DNA from: JASHPR01 sp963749145
GTDB taxonomy: Bacteria > Actinomycetota > Actinomycetes > Streptosporangiales > Streptosporangiaceae
Assembly: GCA_963749145.1 (NCBI GenBank)
Contig: CAVVLN010000005.1
Location: forward strand, 558,001-622,000
DNA: 64,000 bases
Direction of reading: 5' to 3'
The notes under the pieces are model-generated. The model did no database searches. It was not told the origin of the DNA and worked only from the letters and a program-made list of their open reading frames with translations. The position numbers and the translations under genes were made by a program. Shown one piece after another: positions 9,396-17,875 of this stretch. Within the stretch, counting starts at the first letter, position 1, and each line of letters starts with the position of its first letter.

Positions 9396-9761
9396 TCACC
9401 GTCGGCTATCGGCCGGGCGGAGCATCGCGTCGAGTTCGGGGTCGGCCCCGATCTGGTGGACCGCTTGCGCGCAGCGGCAGGCGACGGCGATCTTGGCCGC
9501 CCACTGCAGCGCCTCCTCGCGTGAGGACACCTCGACGAGCGTGAATCCGCCGATGGCCTGCGGGTACGGGCCGCCGGTGACCGCCCCGTCGGTGGCCACG
9601 ATGCTCGCCGGCTGGTTTTCCAGCCCGCCGGCGGACACATACACGCCGGCGTTGATGGCCTCCTGGACCGCCGCGTGCGCGGCCCTGGCCACGGCGGGCG
9701 CGTCCTCGTCGGGGATGTGGTCCATCGCGTGGGCACCGAACGAGATCAGGTATCGCGTCAT
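9396..9761 (-). CDS. YCII-related (DGPF) domain protein
   Basis: ATG at 9761 begins MTRYLISFGAHAMDHIPDED. The 121 residues contain the YCII/DGPF pattern: an N-terminal beta strand, the helix AVQEAINAGVYVSAGGL, and YPQAIGGFTLVEVSSREEALQWAAKI. The family forms small ferredoxin-like dimers, and in actinomycetes it often sits beside ECF sigma factors. No sigma gene is adjacent here. The conserved His/Asp pair proposed as active site is not clear. Function is unknown. Confidence 0.75.
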   Translation of the reverse strand: MTRYLISFGAHAMDHIPDEDAPAVARAAHAAVQEAINAGVYVSAGGLENQPASIVATDGAVTGGPYPQAIGGFTLVEVSSREEALQWAAKIAVACRCAQAVHQIGADPELDAMLRPADSRR

Positions 9762-10097
9762 CCCTTGACTCCACTTGCCCCGGCGGCCTGCTCCGGCCGC
9801 CTGTTGACTTACAGACGAACGCCTTGCTCCGGATCTGACGCTCGGCCAGAAGAAAATTTCTCACCGGACCTGTGCTGCGCCCTCGCCCCGCGGCCGGCCG
9901 TCGTGCTGACCGGCCGCAGCACGGTCGCCGGCCGCTTCGTCACTGTCTCCTCGTCTCCTCCGTGACAGACCCGGCGGTGACCGCCAGGATTTGCGGCGAC
10001 GACGATGAAGTAACCACGGCGAACTTCCGGCGGTCTGGCCGTACGCTGGGTGCCGGCCCTGGACAGCGCACCACGGCGGGCACGGATAATGAGAGCC
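9762..10097. other. Intergenic region holding the HIT gene promoter
   Basis: No gene is visible. TGGACA at 10060-10065 and GATAAT at 10085-10090 form a possible -35/-10 pair with a long 19-base spacer. Transcription would start at about the GTG (10098) of the HIT gene, that is, a leaderless mRNA. Confidence 0.4.
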
Positions 10098-10544
10098 GTG
10101 CCTGCTGACGAATCACCGCGAGCGACGTGCGTCTTCTGCCAGATCGTGGACGGCCGGGAACCGGCCAGCGTGGTCTACTTTGATGCCGGGATCATCGCCT
10201 TCATGGACCTGCGCCCGATCAATGCCGGCCACCTGCTGGTAGTGCCACGGGCCCACGCCGCGCGCCTCGCCGACCTGGACGAGCGGCAAGGCGCGGCGAT
10301 GTTCGCCGTGGGGCAGCGGCTGGCGGGAGCCATCCGACGCTCAGGTCTGCCGTGCGAGGGAGTCAACCTCTTCGTCCCCGACGGCGAGGTCGCCGGGCAG
10401 GAAGTTATGCATATCCACCTGCACGTGCTGCCGAGGACACCGGGCGACGGGTTCCGTATCGAGCGTGGGTCAGCAATCACCGGCCGGGCCGAGCTTGACC
10501 AGGCAGCTGCCCAAGTCCGGGGCGGCCTGGACCGGGCCGACTGA
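10098..10544 (+). CDS. HIT (histidine triad) family hydrolase
   Basis: The product of about 148 residues contains FCQIVDGREPASVVYFD near the N-terminus, the strand ALxMDLRPINAGHLLVVPRA-like central part, and the catalytic triad HIHLHVLPR. This is a classical HIT nucleotide hydrolase or transferase of the branch acting on AMP-linked compounds. Start choice: GTG 10098 sits seven bases after a GATAAT -10 element. ATG 10089 in the same frame overlaps that element, so a leaderless GTG start is preferred. It is monocistronic. Confidence 0.85.
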   Translation: MPADESPRATCVFCQIVDGREPASVVYFDAGIIAFMDLRPINAGHLLVVPRAHAARLADLDERQGAAMFAVGQRLAGAIRRSGLPCEGVNLFVPDGEVAGQEVMHIHLHVLPRTPGDGFRIERGSAITGRAELDQAAAQVRGGLDRAD

Positions 10545-11296
10545 CTGGGTGCAGGCCGTGCGCCGCCCTGACGGCCACCGCCAGGACCAGTGACACGAGC
10601 GCGCGAGCCCGACACCGTCCGCCAGGCCGGCGCGGAACATCCCGGCCCCGCCTCCGCACTCCCTCAGCACCCCGGTCGAGCCGCCCTTCACGCTACCCAG
10701 CCTTCCACCGCACCGAACACGCTGTCATGGCGCGGGCAGTGCGGGATTGTGGCCGGCCGCAACTCGTCGAGGCTGCATCGCTGGCTTTCTGCCGAATGCA
10801 GTGTCAACCGCTACCCAGCCCCGTCCACGGAGGAAGTCGGGAATACCCTCCATGGCTTGCCACGAGAGAGGCGTCCAAGCTTCCTTCGTGCCAAGGAGGA
10901 GCACCAATCCGTCTGTTGTGTAACGCGCGACCCTGAACCGCCCGCGCCAGCCGAGCAGTCGAGGGCGCCAGTGGTGACGCGACCGCCGGGAGGTCGCGTC
11001 GGCTGAGCCGATCGCAGGGAGTTACCAGCTCACTGACGGCAGCCGCGCACAACCCCGCCGTTCTGTCGCCAGACTTGGCCGATCGACACGGCCGCCGGTG
11101 TCACACCCGGATGATTGATATGGGCGCTTTCTGCGTGCACTCGCCGACGGTGCCAGTGCCCTGCCGGACATGCGGGCCGGGGACACCCGGCGAAGTGTCA
11201 CGGCGTCACGGCTCAATCATGGCTCAATCGCGGCTGAGGGCCACCCCGGCATGCTCATCGTGACCGGCGCCGCCGTGGCGGCTGGGGAGGGGGAAG
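10545..11296. other. Long gene-poor interval, nothing recognised
   Basis: About 750 bases without a credible gene. Several overlapping frames exist on both strands but none shows a conserved motif, and base composition dips compared with the flanks. I found no RNA gene. It may be relic DNA. Confidence 0.35.
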
Positions 11297-11536
11297 ATGA
11301 TGAGCTGGTTCTGGCTGAACATCCCGCTCGCGGTGTTGTTCTTCTGCTGCTGGGCAGGGATTCCGCTGTGGCTTACGTTCACCCGCTGGGACGCGGAGCT
11401 CAAGGCCAAGCACGCCGCACTCGCGGCAAGGGCCGCCGCTGAGCCGGCGGTCACGCGGCCGGCCCCGGCCGCGGTCGCCGCGCACGAGCCCGGCAGCCCG
11501 GTCTACGCGGCAGCTGTCGCCCTGTCGGGCCGCTGA
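11297..11536 (+). CDS. Small single-pass membrane protein
   Basis: GGGGAGGGGGAAG directly precedes ATG 11297, a strong binding site. The 79-residue product starts MMSWFWLNIPLAVLFFCCWA, a single transmembrane helix at residues 4-28 continuing GIPLWLTFTRW. An Ala-rich cytoplasmic or periplasmic tail (LKAKHAALAARAAAEPA) follows. Short proteins with this NIPLAVLFF-type helix recur in actinomycetes, and no function is known to me. Confidence 0.65.
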   Translation: MMSWFWLNIPLAVLFFCCWAGIPLWLTFTRWDAELKAKHAALAARAAAEPAVTRPAPAAVAAHEPGSPVYAAAVALSGR

Positions 11537-11775
11537 AATCTTCGGCGGGAAGGCCACCCGGCGTTCACAGCCCGCGGCAGGAGGCCGCAACCGGGCGACG
11601 TTCCCGCCGTCAGGCACGCAGCCCGGCCGGGCGGCCGGAATCCCGGCCGGGCGTACTCGTCACGGCACGTAATCGATCCCTGGATCTGGGCGGTCGAAAT
11701 ATCCGCCGTTCGGCGCGGCTATCAGCATCCTGTCGATCGACGTGGTGCTGACGCAGATCTGGGCAATCTGGCCGG

Positions 11776-12033
11776 TTATCGCTGCGCGGTTGAGTTGCGG
11801 TACGGCTCGCCGAACAGCGGCCCCGGCGGGCGCGGGGTAAACAGGCCATCACAAGCCCCCCACGACCAGCGGGCATCAGGCACATCGTTCCGCAGCTGCT
11901 CCACCAGCGCCGACTTGCCGATCCCCGCCTCCCCGGCCACCAGCACCAGCCGGCCCTCGCCGAGGCGCGCCTCCTCCGCATACCCGGCCAGCGACGCCAG
12001 AGACGCCCCCCGCTCCAGTAGCTGCACGGTCAC
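11776..12033 (-). pseudogene. N-terminal fragment of an ATPase-type LuxR regulator
   Basis: GTG 12033 opens VQLLERGASLASLAGYAEEA, then LVLVAGEAGIGKSALVEQL with a perfect Walker A motif, then the WGACDGLFTPRPPGPL segment that is characteristic of the large (about 900-residue) LuxR-family regulators with an AAA domain. The frame stops after 85 residues, so the ATPase sensor, repeat region and C-terminal helix-turn-helix are all gone. It is a truncation, not a short regulator. Confidence 0.75.
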
Positions 12034-12261
12034 AGTGTCCCGCTGCCTGCGCTTGTTTCCAGCTCTTGACCCCGATGGAACCCGGTGATGCGGGCGGCTC
12101 CTGGTGCCGGCTCCGGCCGTCCTGCGAGTCGCGCCATCAGTCATCGCGTGGCCTGCGGCGGGATACTCGTCCGGTCATCCGGCGCGCGATGCGCCATGTG
12201 GGCATCCGCTCGATCGCGGTCGGCCAGTGCCCGCCACCAGCGAGCATCCGCTCGGCCTGAC

Positions 12262-12390
12262 CCGGGTGTCGGGCTGATGCGCCCACAGCCGGGACCCGTT
12301 CGACACGTACCCGGCGCCAGCGAGGTCTTCGTCGTAGAGCGCCTGGACCCGAGGGGACACCGGGGCGTCCCCGGGAAAGCTGCCTGTGAT
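12262..12390 (-). pseudogene. Fragment resembling carboxymuconolactone decarboxylase family N-terminus
   Basis: One frame reads SPRVQALYDEDLAGAGYVSN followed by GSRLWAHQPDTR, similar to the start of CMD-family (alkylhydroperoxidase-like) proteins. The catalytic CxxC part is not found in any frame downstream, and the frame changes after position 12262. I interpret it as a gene relic between two regulator genes. Confidence 0.4.
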
Positions 12391-12536
12391 GAGTGCTCGG
12401 TTCCTTCGGGTTTTGAGGGCGGGACAGCCCACGACCACGATTTCCGCCCGGACAGGCAAGCCGTCCAGCGACTGCCCCTGAGCCCGCCTATGGGCGGTGG
12501 CTTGGGACGATGGCCGGCAGTTGCCGGGCTGCGACC

Positions 12537-13190
12537 CTACCGTCCATTGGCGTTGCCGTCGTGGCCGGGGCCCAGCCGGCGGCGCACGACTTGGCGGGCC
12601 AGGTCTAGGACGGCGGGGTTGTCGTGCAGGACGAAGTTGGCGTCGGCGGCCAGGATGATCCCGTTCAGCTCGAAGGCGAGCTGGTCGGGGTCCTCGCCGG
12701 GAGGAAGCTCGTGCTGCTCGATGGCGGTGGCCGCGAAGCCGCGGAGCAGACGGACGAACCCGGCCTGGAAACCGGCAACCGCCTCCTTGACCGGGCCCGG
12801 GCGGGTGCCCATCTCCAGCGCCGCGCCGGCGAAGAAGCACCCGCCGGGGAAGGTGCGGCGCTGCAGGTGCTCGAAGAACGCCTCGCACACCGCCGCGAGC
12901 TGGGCAAGGCCAGCCGGGGCCGCCAGAGCGGGCTGGACGACTTCGTCGGCGAAGATCCGCCCGGCCTCTTGCACGGTGGCCAGCTGGAGTTCTTCCTTGG
13001 ACCCGAAGTGGGCGTACAGGCCGCTCTTGCTCATGCCGATCGCCGCGGCCAGGTTCCCGATCGACAGGCCCTCCAGCCCGTCCACGGTGGCCAGCGACGC
13101 CGCCGCGCGCAAGATCGCGCCGCGGGTGCGTTCCCCGTCGGTACGCGGGCGCCGCTGGGCGCGGGTTGCCTGCCTGGCGGTGTCGTTCAT
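12537..13190 (-). CDS. TetR-family transcriptional regulator
   Basis: Start at ATG 13190 (MNDTARQATRAQ). The 217-residue product has the TetR helix-turn-helix at about residues 20-65 (LRAAASLATVDGLEGLSIGN, then AAAIGMSKSGLYAHFGSKEE). Its C-terminal ligand domain includes the segment FPGGCFFAGAALEMGTRPG seen in TetR_C_16-like proteins. It is divergent from the DsrE gene, with two palindromes between them, so it very likely represses both. The ligand is unknown. The cysteine in GGCFF could be a redox sensor, given the DsrE neighbour (inference). Confidence 0.9.
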   Translation of the reverse strand: MNDTARQATRAQRRPRTDGERTRGAILRAAASLATVDGLEGLSIGNLAAAIGMSKSGLYAHFGSKEELQLATVQEAGRIFADEVVQPALAAPAGLAQLAAVCEAFFEHLQRRTFPGGCFFAGAALEMGTRPGPVKEAVAGFQAGFVRLLRGFAATAIEQHELPPGEDPDQLAFELNGIILAADANFVLHDNPAVLDLARQVVRRRLGPGHDGNANGR

Positions 13191-13194
13191 TGTC

Positions 13195-13251
13195 TTGACA
13201 AGATAGCACGACCGGTCGTACTTTTTCACTTAGCACGAACGGTCGTGCTAA
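13195..13251 (+). promoter_or_regulatory. dsrE-like gene promoter with two TetR-type operators
   Basis: TTGACA at 13195-13200, an 18-base spacer and TACTTT at 13219-13224 form a near-consensus promoter reading toward the DsrE gene. A palindrome (ACGACCGGTCGT, 13208-13219) fills the spacer. A longer near-perfect one, TTAGCACGAAC with GGTCGTGCTAA (13230-13251), covers the expected transcription start. Their centres are 27 bp apart and they share the half-site TAGCACGA. Confidence 0.8.
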
Positions 13252-13312
13252 CTAAGCCGCCGGACCCGGTAGGCCCGGCCGGCCAAGGTGGCACCAGATG
13301 AGGGGAGCAGTC

Positions 13313-13678
13313 ATGGCCGGAAAGGCAGTGATCAGTCTCAGCACCGGCCTGGAGGACCCGGAGAAGGTGACCGTGGCGTTCCTGGTCGCCGTCGGCGCCG
13401 CCGAATCGGCGCGGCCGACCCTGATGTTCCAGACCAAGGAAGCCGTCCGGCTCGCGCTGGACGGAGTGGCGGCTGGCGTCGCCTGCGAAGGCTGCCCGCC
13501 CCTTCCCGACCTGCTCGCACGGTATGACCAGGCAGGCGGCCAGTACATGGTCTGCCCGGTCTGCTTCAACGCCAAGCAGCTCGACAAGGGCAACCTGCTT
13601 CCCAACGCCGAACTGGCCGGCAGCGTCCAGCTGTGGCAGTGGATCGGCGACGAGGGAGCAACAACCTTCAGCTACTGA
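13313..13678 (+). CDS. DsrE-family sulfur-relay-like protein
   Basis: ATG 13313 follows GAGGGGAG, which decides it over the upstream ATG at 13298. The 121 residues have the DsrE fold: KAVISLSTGLEDPEKVTVAF, LMFQTKEAVRLAL, then a Cys-rich stretch EGCPPLPDLL and MVCPVCFNAKQL that could be the sulfur-carrying cysteines. DsrE proteins move persulfide sulfur or act as small redox proteins. It is probably repressed by the divergent TetR protein. Confidence 0.8.
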   Translation: MAGKAVISLSTGLEDPEKVTVAFLVAVGAAESARPTLMFQTKEAVRLALDGVAAGVACEGCPPLPDLLARYDQAGGQYMVCPVCFNAKQLDKGNLLPNAELAGSVQLWQWIGDEGATTFSY

Positions 13679-14088
13679 GACCTGCATCCGTGATGGAACA
13701 CACCGGCGCGCATCCCGGATCGCCCTGGAACCGGACAGGTCCCCGGGCGATACGGCACAGCGCTCACAGCCTGTGAGCGGGACAGGCCAGAACTGGCAGT
13801 TCTGCGGCCGCCCGGTCACGGCGAAATCGTTACCCAGACAGTGCGCCGATTCGGCAGGGAGGCCTCGGTCCCGCGGCCTAATGTTCGAGTTATTCGGTCA
13901 GACTCTGTGATAGCCATGTCGCGTCCTTCGTCGTGTCCGTTGGCGGGCAGGGCCTGTCGGGGAGTTGCGCTAGAACTTGCGCCTCGGCGAAGCAACCGAC
14001 CTGATGTCATCCGAGGTCCGACGACCCTGCCGCGGACTGCCCAGTTCGGGGATCACTCGCCTACCGGCAGGGCTATAAGTTTGTCGCT
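13679..14088. other. Intergenic region left of the repeat-bounded cassette
   Basis: No gene recognised. The sequence is less GC-rich than its surroundings (for example TTATTCGGTCAGACTCTGTG near 13888), which fits a junction with foreign DNA. Confidence 0.35.
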
Positions 14089-14236
14089 CCGATAACCGCC
14101 CGACTGCTGGATTCGGGGAGCCAACGGAGGCAGATCTCGAGCGACGAGCGGCGACCCCCCGCGACTATTGTTGCAGCTAGATGGCATATCAGGCGACAGC
14201 TAGCCACAATCCGCGACCGGCAAATTGCGCCTGAAA
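14089..14236 (+). repeat. Left copy of ~150-bp direct repeat (possible att-like boundary)
   Basis: From CGATAACCGCCCGACTGC to GCGCCTGAAAA this stretch matches 17876-18035 at roughly nine bases in ten by eye, including GGCAGATCTCGAGCGACGAG and TTGTTGCAGCTAGATGGC. The right copy has an extra 11-12 bases after GGGGAGCC. Similarity stops abruptly after TGAAAA, the point that in the right copy is the anticodon loop of a tRNA-like sequence. Confidence 0.8.
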
Positions 14237-14373
14237 ACAGGAGAGAGCCCGCGTGCTGAGCAGCGCCTCGTAGGCGCGGCACCAGAGCGGAGTTGTTAGA
14301 GCCGGTGGGCGCCGATCGTCATTCTTCCGCGCCGGATGGCCAAGCGGGGCCGGGCTGGCTCACACTTAAGGTC

Positions 14374-15726
14374 ATGACCGTGTGGTCGATGCTGGAGGAG
14401 TGCGTCGGCCAGCTTGATCAGCCATTCCGCCGCAGCGAGATCATCGGCTGGTTCCGCCGGCACCATCCCGATGTCAATGAGGCTACGCTGGGCGCCCACA
14501 TACAGGCCGCGACGGCAAACGCGGCCAACCGAGCACAGAACAACCCGCTTGGCGCACGGCCACCGCTGCTGCGCCGCGTCGGCCACGGTATGTATGTCCG
14601 GGCCGGGCTGCCACGAGAACGGGTGGTGGACCTCGCGGTGCAGGTGGACGCGCCGGAGCCGGAGACCATGGAAGGCGCGGCGGCCGACGTGCTCCTGGTC
14701 GGGTGCGTGCGGACCAAGCGCGCCGGCCCGTGCGCCGCGGCCGAGTTGTTCGCCAGCCCGCTGTTTGAGGGGCGGCACCGGTATGCGGTGGCCCGCGGGC
14801 TGCGGTGGTACATCTTGAGCGCCAAGTTCGGGCTGCTGGCACCCGAGGATGTGATCGGCCCCTACGACGTGTACCTCGCCGATCAGAGCCCCGGCTACCG
14901 GAAGGCCTGGGGCGAGTTCGTGACCGCTGCGCTGGAGCAGCGCGAGCATGACCTGCGCGGGCGCACGATCGAGATCCATGCGGGTGCCCCCTATGTGGAC
15001 CCGCTGCGGGCGCCGCTGGCCGCCCGCGGAGCAACGCTGGCCGTTCCGCTGGCCCGCCTGCGCCAGGGCGAGCAGCTGGCCTGGTACAGGACCCACGCCA
15101 TCGGATCACCTAGTTCCAGGACGCGGCCCTCACCGCCGGGGCGTGCGCCTGGTACGGATGCCGGTGACCTGGTCCGCTTGCTGTCCGATCCGTCGCAGGC
15201 GCTGTCGCCGCAGGAACTGGCCGGCCACGGGAGCCGCGGACTGCTGGCGGCTGGCATGTACTCGTGGCGGGTGGATGAGCTGGGAGCCGCTGACCTGTCC
15301 CGCGGGCTCGGGCAGCCAGTAGCGAGCGGGCTGATCTACGCCGGGCAGGCGGGCGCCACCCGGTGGCCGAGCGGTAAGCGGTCGGGCAACACGCTGTGGG
15401 GCCGGATCACCGGCATGCACCTCGGCGGAGCCGCCGAATTCTCCACTTTCCGGCGGACCCTGGCCGCGATCCTGCGGCCGGTGCTCGGCCTCACCAGCGA
15501 AGACGACCCGCAGCTGTCGGCCTGGATCAGTACCCACCTGCGGGTCGCCGCGGTGCCAGTGCCCGACGCCGACCGCCTCGTCGAGATCGAAACCGCGGTC
15601 CTGGACGCGCTGGACCCCCCGCTCAACCTGCGCGGCCGGCCGCCCACCCCGATCCGCACCCGGCTGGCCGGACTGCGCCGCAGCCACGGCGCCGACATCA
15701 CCGGCAGCCCAGGGGGCGGGCGGTAA
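14374..15726 (+). CDS. DUF6884 plus GIY-YIG-like multidomain protein, probable nuclease
   Basis: ATG 14374 gives 450 residues. Residues 1-75 form a winged-helix-like domain (FRRSEIIGWFRRHHPDVNEA, then GHGMYVR). Residues about 105-230 look like DUF6884: VLLVGCVRTKRAGPCAAAEL, LFEGRHRYAVARG, WYILSAKFGLLAPEDVIGPY. Residues about 315-430 resemble a GIY-YIG nuclease: SGLIYAGQAGATRWPSGKRS, TLWGRITGMHLGG, then ETAVLDALDPPLNLRG with the catalytic Glu and final Asn. The gene is the first of a cassette lying between direct repeats. The combination points to nucleic-acid attack or repair, plausibly phage defence; this is inference. No ribosome binding site is obvious, so leaderless expression is possible. 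Confidence 0.7.
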   Translation: MTVWSMLEECVGQLDQPFRRSEIIGWFRRHHPDVNEATLGAHIQAATANAANRAQNNPLGARPPLLRRVGHGMYVRAGLPRERVVDLAVQVDAPEPETMEGAAADVLLVGCVRTKRAGPCAAAELFASPLFEGRHRYAVARGLRWYILSAKFGLLAPEDVIGPYDVYLADQSPGYRKAWGEFVTAALEQREHDLRGRTIEIHAGAPYVDPLRAPLAARGATLAVPLARLRQGEQLAWYRTHAIGSPSSRTRPSPPGRAPGTDAGDLVRLLSDPSQALSPQELAGHGSRGLLAAGMYSWRVDELGAADLSRGLGQPVASGLIYAGQAGATRWPSGKRSGNTLWGRITGMHLGGAAEFSTFRRTLAAILRPVLGLTSEDDPQLSAWISTHLRVAAVPVPDADRLVEIETAVLDALDPPLNLRGRPPTPIRTRLAGLRRSHGADITGSPGGGR

Positions 15727-15772
15727 GCGGTGCTGACCCGCCGGGGTCGCTTGTTGGGGTTTGGTGCAGGGC

Positions 15773-15813
15773 TTGCAGCTCACGCAATCCGCATGTGCGA
15801 TAATCACACTATG
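15773..15813 (+). promoter_or_regulatory. Promoter with overlapping inverted repeat upstream of the XRE-ImmA gene
   Basis: GATAAT at 15799-15804 preceded by TGTGC makes an extended -10. TTGCAG at 15773-15778 is a weak -35 at a long spacing. The -10 lies inside TGTG-N7-CACA (15795-15809), and CGCATGTGCG just upstream is another short palindrome. Both suit autorepression by the XRE domain. Confidence 0.5.
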
Positions 15814-15828
15814 AGACGGGAGGCTGTT

Positions 15829-16926
15829 GTGACTCAGGCCGACCTCGGTCGACGCATCGCGGATGCGCGGACGGAGGCTGGCGTCACCCAGGCTGATCTG
15901 GCCGCCGGCATTGGCTTGGAGCGCACTGCGCTGGTCAGGATCGAGTCGGGAGAGCGAAAGGTTTCTGCGACGGAACTGGTAGCCATCGCGGGAGTCCTGG
16001 ACAGGCCGGTCGACTGGTTCTTCACCGAGCCTCCGATCGCGGTTGTCAGCCGACGCCGCGATCCGGCGGTCGGCGGGTTCTCCCGCATCCTTGATCGCGC
16101 CCTCGAAATCGCTGCGCGGGACGTGGCCTTCCTAGAAGGTCGCCGCCTGCTGTCGTCTGCGGAACGTCCGGCGCGCAAGGCGCCGGAGAGCTTCAAGGAT
16201 GCCGAGGACCTTGCCCGCGACGTGCGCACGGAAGCAGGACGGCCGGACGGCCCGCTGCTAGATCTTCAGTCGGTTGCGGAGAGCCTCGGACTGCTGGGAT
16301 TTTCCCTTGCGCTTGGTCCCGATGCTGGTGACGCCGGATACGTCGAGGTGGGGAACCTTGGCGTAGCCGTCATTAACGGAACGACCGATCCAGGCCGGCG
16401 GAGGTTCAGTCTCGCTCACGAACTCGGTCACCATCTGACTGGTGACGCCTACGAGCCGTCAGCCAGGCTAGGCCCTTCAGATACCGAGCGCATGTTCAAC
16501 GCGTTCGCCGCATACCTCCTCATGCCGCGGTCCTCCGTGGTGAGCATCTGGGGTGAATTCTCGGCCCAGTCGCCGCGGATGGCCGCCATCGCGGTCGCAG
16601 TACGGTTCAGCGTGAGCTGGACCGCTGCGTGCAACCAGCTCAGGAATCTAGACCTCATCGACTCTCGGGAGCGTGAACGCCTCCTCGAGAACGACCTGCG
16701 GCGAGGGGAGCTATTCGAATTCAGCGAGCGCTTCGCTGTCGAGCTTGATCCGCCGAGCGTGCCCCCCGCTTATGCGCGCGCGGTGGTGAGCGCATACCGG
16801 AAGGGGCAGCTCACAGCAGCGAGGACCGTGGAACTGCTCCACCATTCGGTTGACGAAACCGACCTTCCCGAGCCGGATGCCATGTCGCTGGACGAACTTC
16901 GCGGCGAGTTCGAGACAGGACTGTGA
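15829..16926 (+). CDS. XRE regulator fused to ImmA/IrrE metallopeptidase
   Basis: GTG 15829 is chosen over ATG 15811 because GGGAGG lies seven bases before it. Residues 3-58 are an XRE helix-turn-helix (LGRRIADARTEAGVTQADLA, then ALVRIESGERKVSA). From about residue 110 the ImmA/IrrE domain follows, with the zinc motif HELGHH at residues 197-202 and a third-ligand Glu candidate in RMFNAFAAYLLMP. In this family the peptidase cuts a repressor or antitoxin on a stress signal. The stop overlaps the next start by four bases, so it is coupled to the PIN-like protein and is likely its antitoxin or switch. Confidence 0.85.
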   Translation: MTQADLGRRIADARTEAGVTQADLAAGIGLERTALVRIESGERKVSATELVAIAGVLDRPVDWFFTEPPIAVVSRRRDPAVGGFSRILDRALEIAARDVAFLEGRRLLSSAERPARKAPESFKDAEDLARDVRTEAGRPDGPLLDLQSVAESLGLLGFSLALGPDAGDAGYVEVGNLGVAVINGTTDPGRRRFSLAHELGHHLTGDAYEPSARLGPSDTERMFNAFAAYLLMPRSSVVSIWGEFSAQSPRMAAIAVAVRFSVSWTAACNQLRNLDLIDSRERERLLENDLRRGELFEFSERFAVELDPPSVPPAYARAVVSAYRKGQLTAARTVELLHHSVDETDLPEPDAMSLDELRGEFETGL

Positions 16927-17459
16927 CTAGTCTCGTTCTCGACACCGCAGCACTGAGCCATTTCGCTCGCGCCGGCCGCACGGACGAGCTCCAGACAGCC
17001 GTCGCCGGCGACGAGCCCGTTCTCTTGGCTGAAGTAGCGGCAGAACTGATCCGAGGCATTCCCGGCCACCCGTCGCTCGGGAGCTCAGCGGCGGGTGGCT
17101 GGCTCAAGCAGGTCGAGCTTGAGGAACTACCTGAGCTTGCGGCGTTCGCCAGGTTCAAGGGCGAACTTGGCGGCGGGCCGGATAGAAACAATGGCGAAGC
17201 GGCAGTACTTGCCTGGGTAAGCGTTAACGGCGGTATAGCGATCATTGACGAGGTTGTGGCCCGCGCTATCGGAGGGCGGGAAGGATTGCAAGTCCATGGA
17301 TCACTGTGGCTGCTGATCCGGGGCTTCAAGACCCGTTTGTTTGATCGCGCCACGGTCGAGGCGATCGTGGACGACCTAATCGGCACGGGGATGCGCTTGC
17401 CGGTCAGCACGGGTACGGCCCTCTTCGCGTGGGCCTACGAAGCTGGAATTCTCCCGTAG
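16923..17459 (+). CDS. PIN-domain-like protein, putative toxin of the XRE-ImmA pair
   Basis: GTG 16923 overlaps the preceding stop (GTGA). The 178-residue product starts TSLVLDTAALSHFARAG, with Asp7 in the position of the first PIN catalytic acid. It continues with LLAEVAAEL, then RNNGEAAVLAW and GGIAIIDEVVARAIG, which place the other acids (Glu near 95, Asp near 109). This fits DUF3368-like PIN RNases. The C-terminal DDLIGTGMRLPVSTG is also typical of that branch. Coupling to a regulator suggests a toxin-antitoxin module; RNase activity is inferred. Confidence 0.75.
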   Translation: MTSLVLDTAALSHFARAGRTDELQTAVAGDEPVLLAEVAAELIRGIPGHPSLGSSAAGGWLKQVELEELPELAAFARFKGELGGGPDRNNGEAAVLAWVSVNGGIAIIDEVVARAIGGREGLQVHGSLWLLIRGFKTRLFDRATVEAIVDDLIGTGMRLPVSTGTALFAWAYEAGILP

Positions 17460-17875
17460 TGGGGTGAACCGGGCGCCGCCCCGTCGACATCGTCACCGAA
17501 GCAGAGATCATCCTGCTCGCAGTCGCTACCCACTACTGATCTCGCCCGCATGCCTGGGCAAATATTCGGCAGGGATGTTACTCGTTGACCACTCAGATGC
17601 CCGCCACGATAGTCACTTTGTGTAGAGCAACGGATATCCGACTATTACATGCGAATTGGCGCTCCTTAGCCCGGCGAACTTTCTGAAACGGACTCCGGGG
17701 GCGCTTTCAGGGATGACATAGCACCGCAGTGACCCCGGCGATTCGCTGGCTGTCTCCATGGCAGGTAGATGCTGCGCCGCGACCGGCGAATCCCGACGCG
17801 GCCGATGGCGGAAGACCGCTGGTGCCCACCCGGAGGTGTCAGCGACTAGCGGCGGGACTATATGTGTGTAACCCC
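17460..17875. other. Intergenic region right of the cassette genes
   Basis: No credible gene. The stretch is comparatively AT-rich (for example TTGTGTAGAGCAACGGATAT near 17625). A minus-strand frame spanning 17613-18098 is explained by the repeat and the tRNA-like sequence. Confidence 0.4.
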
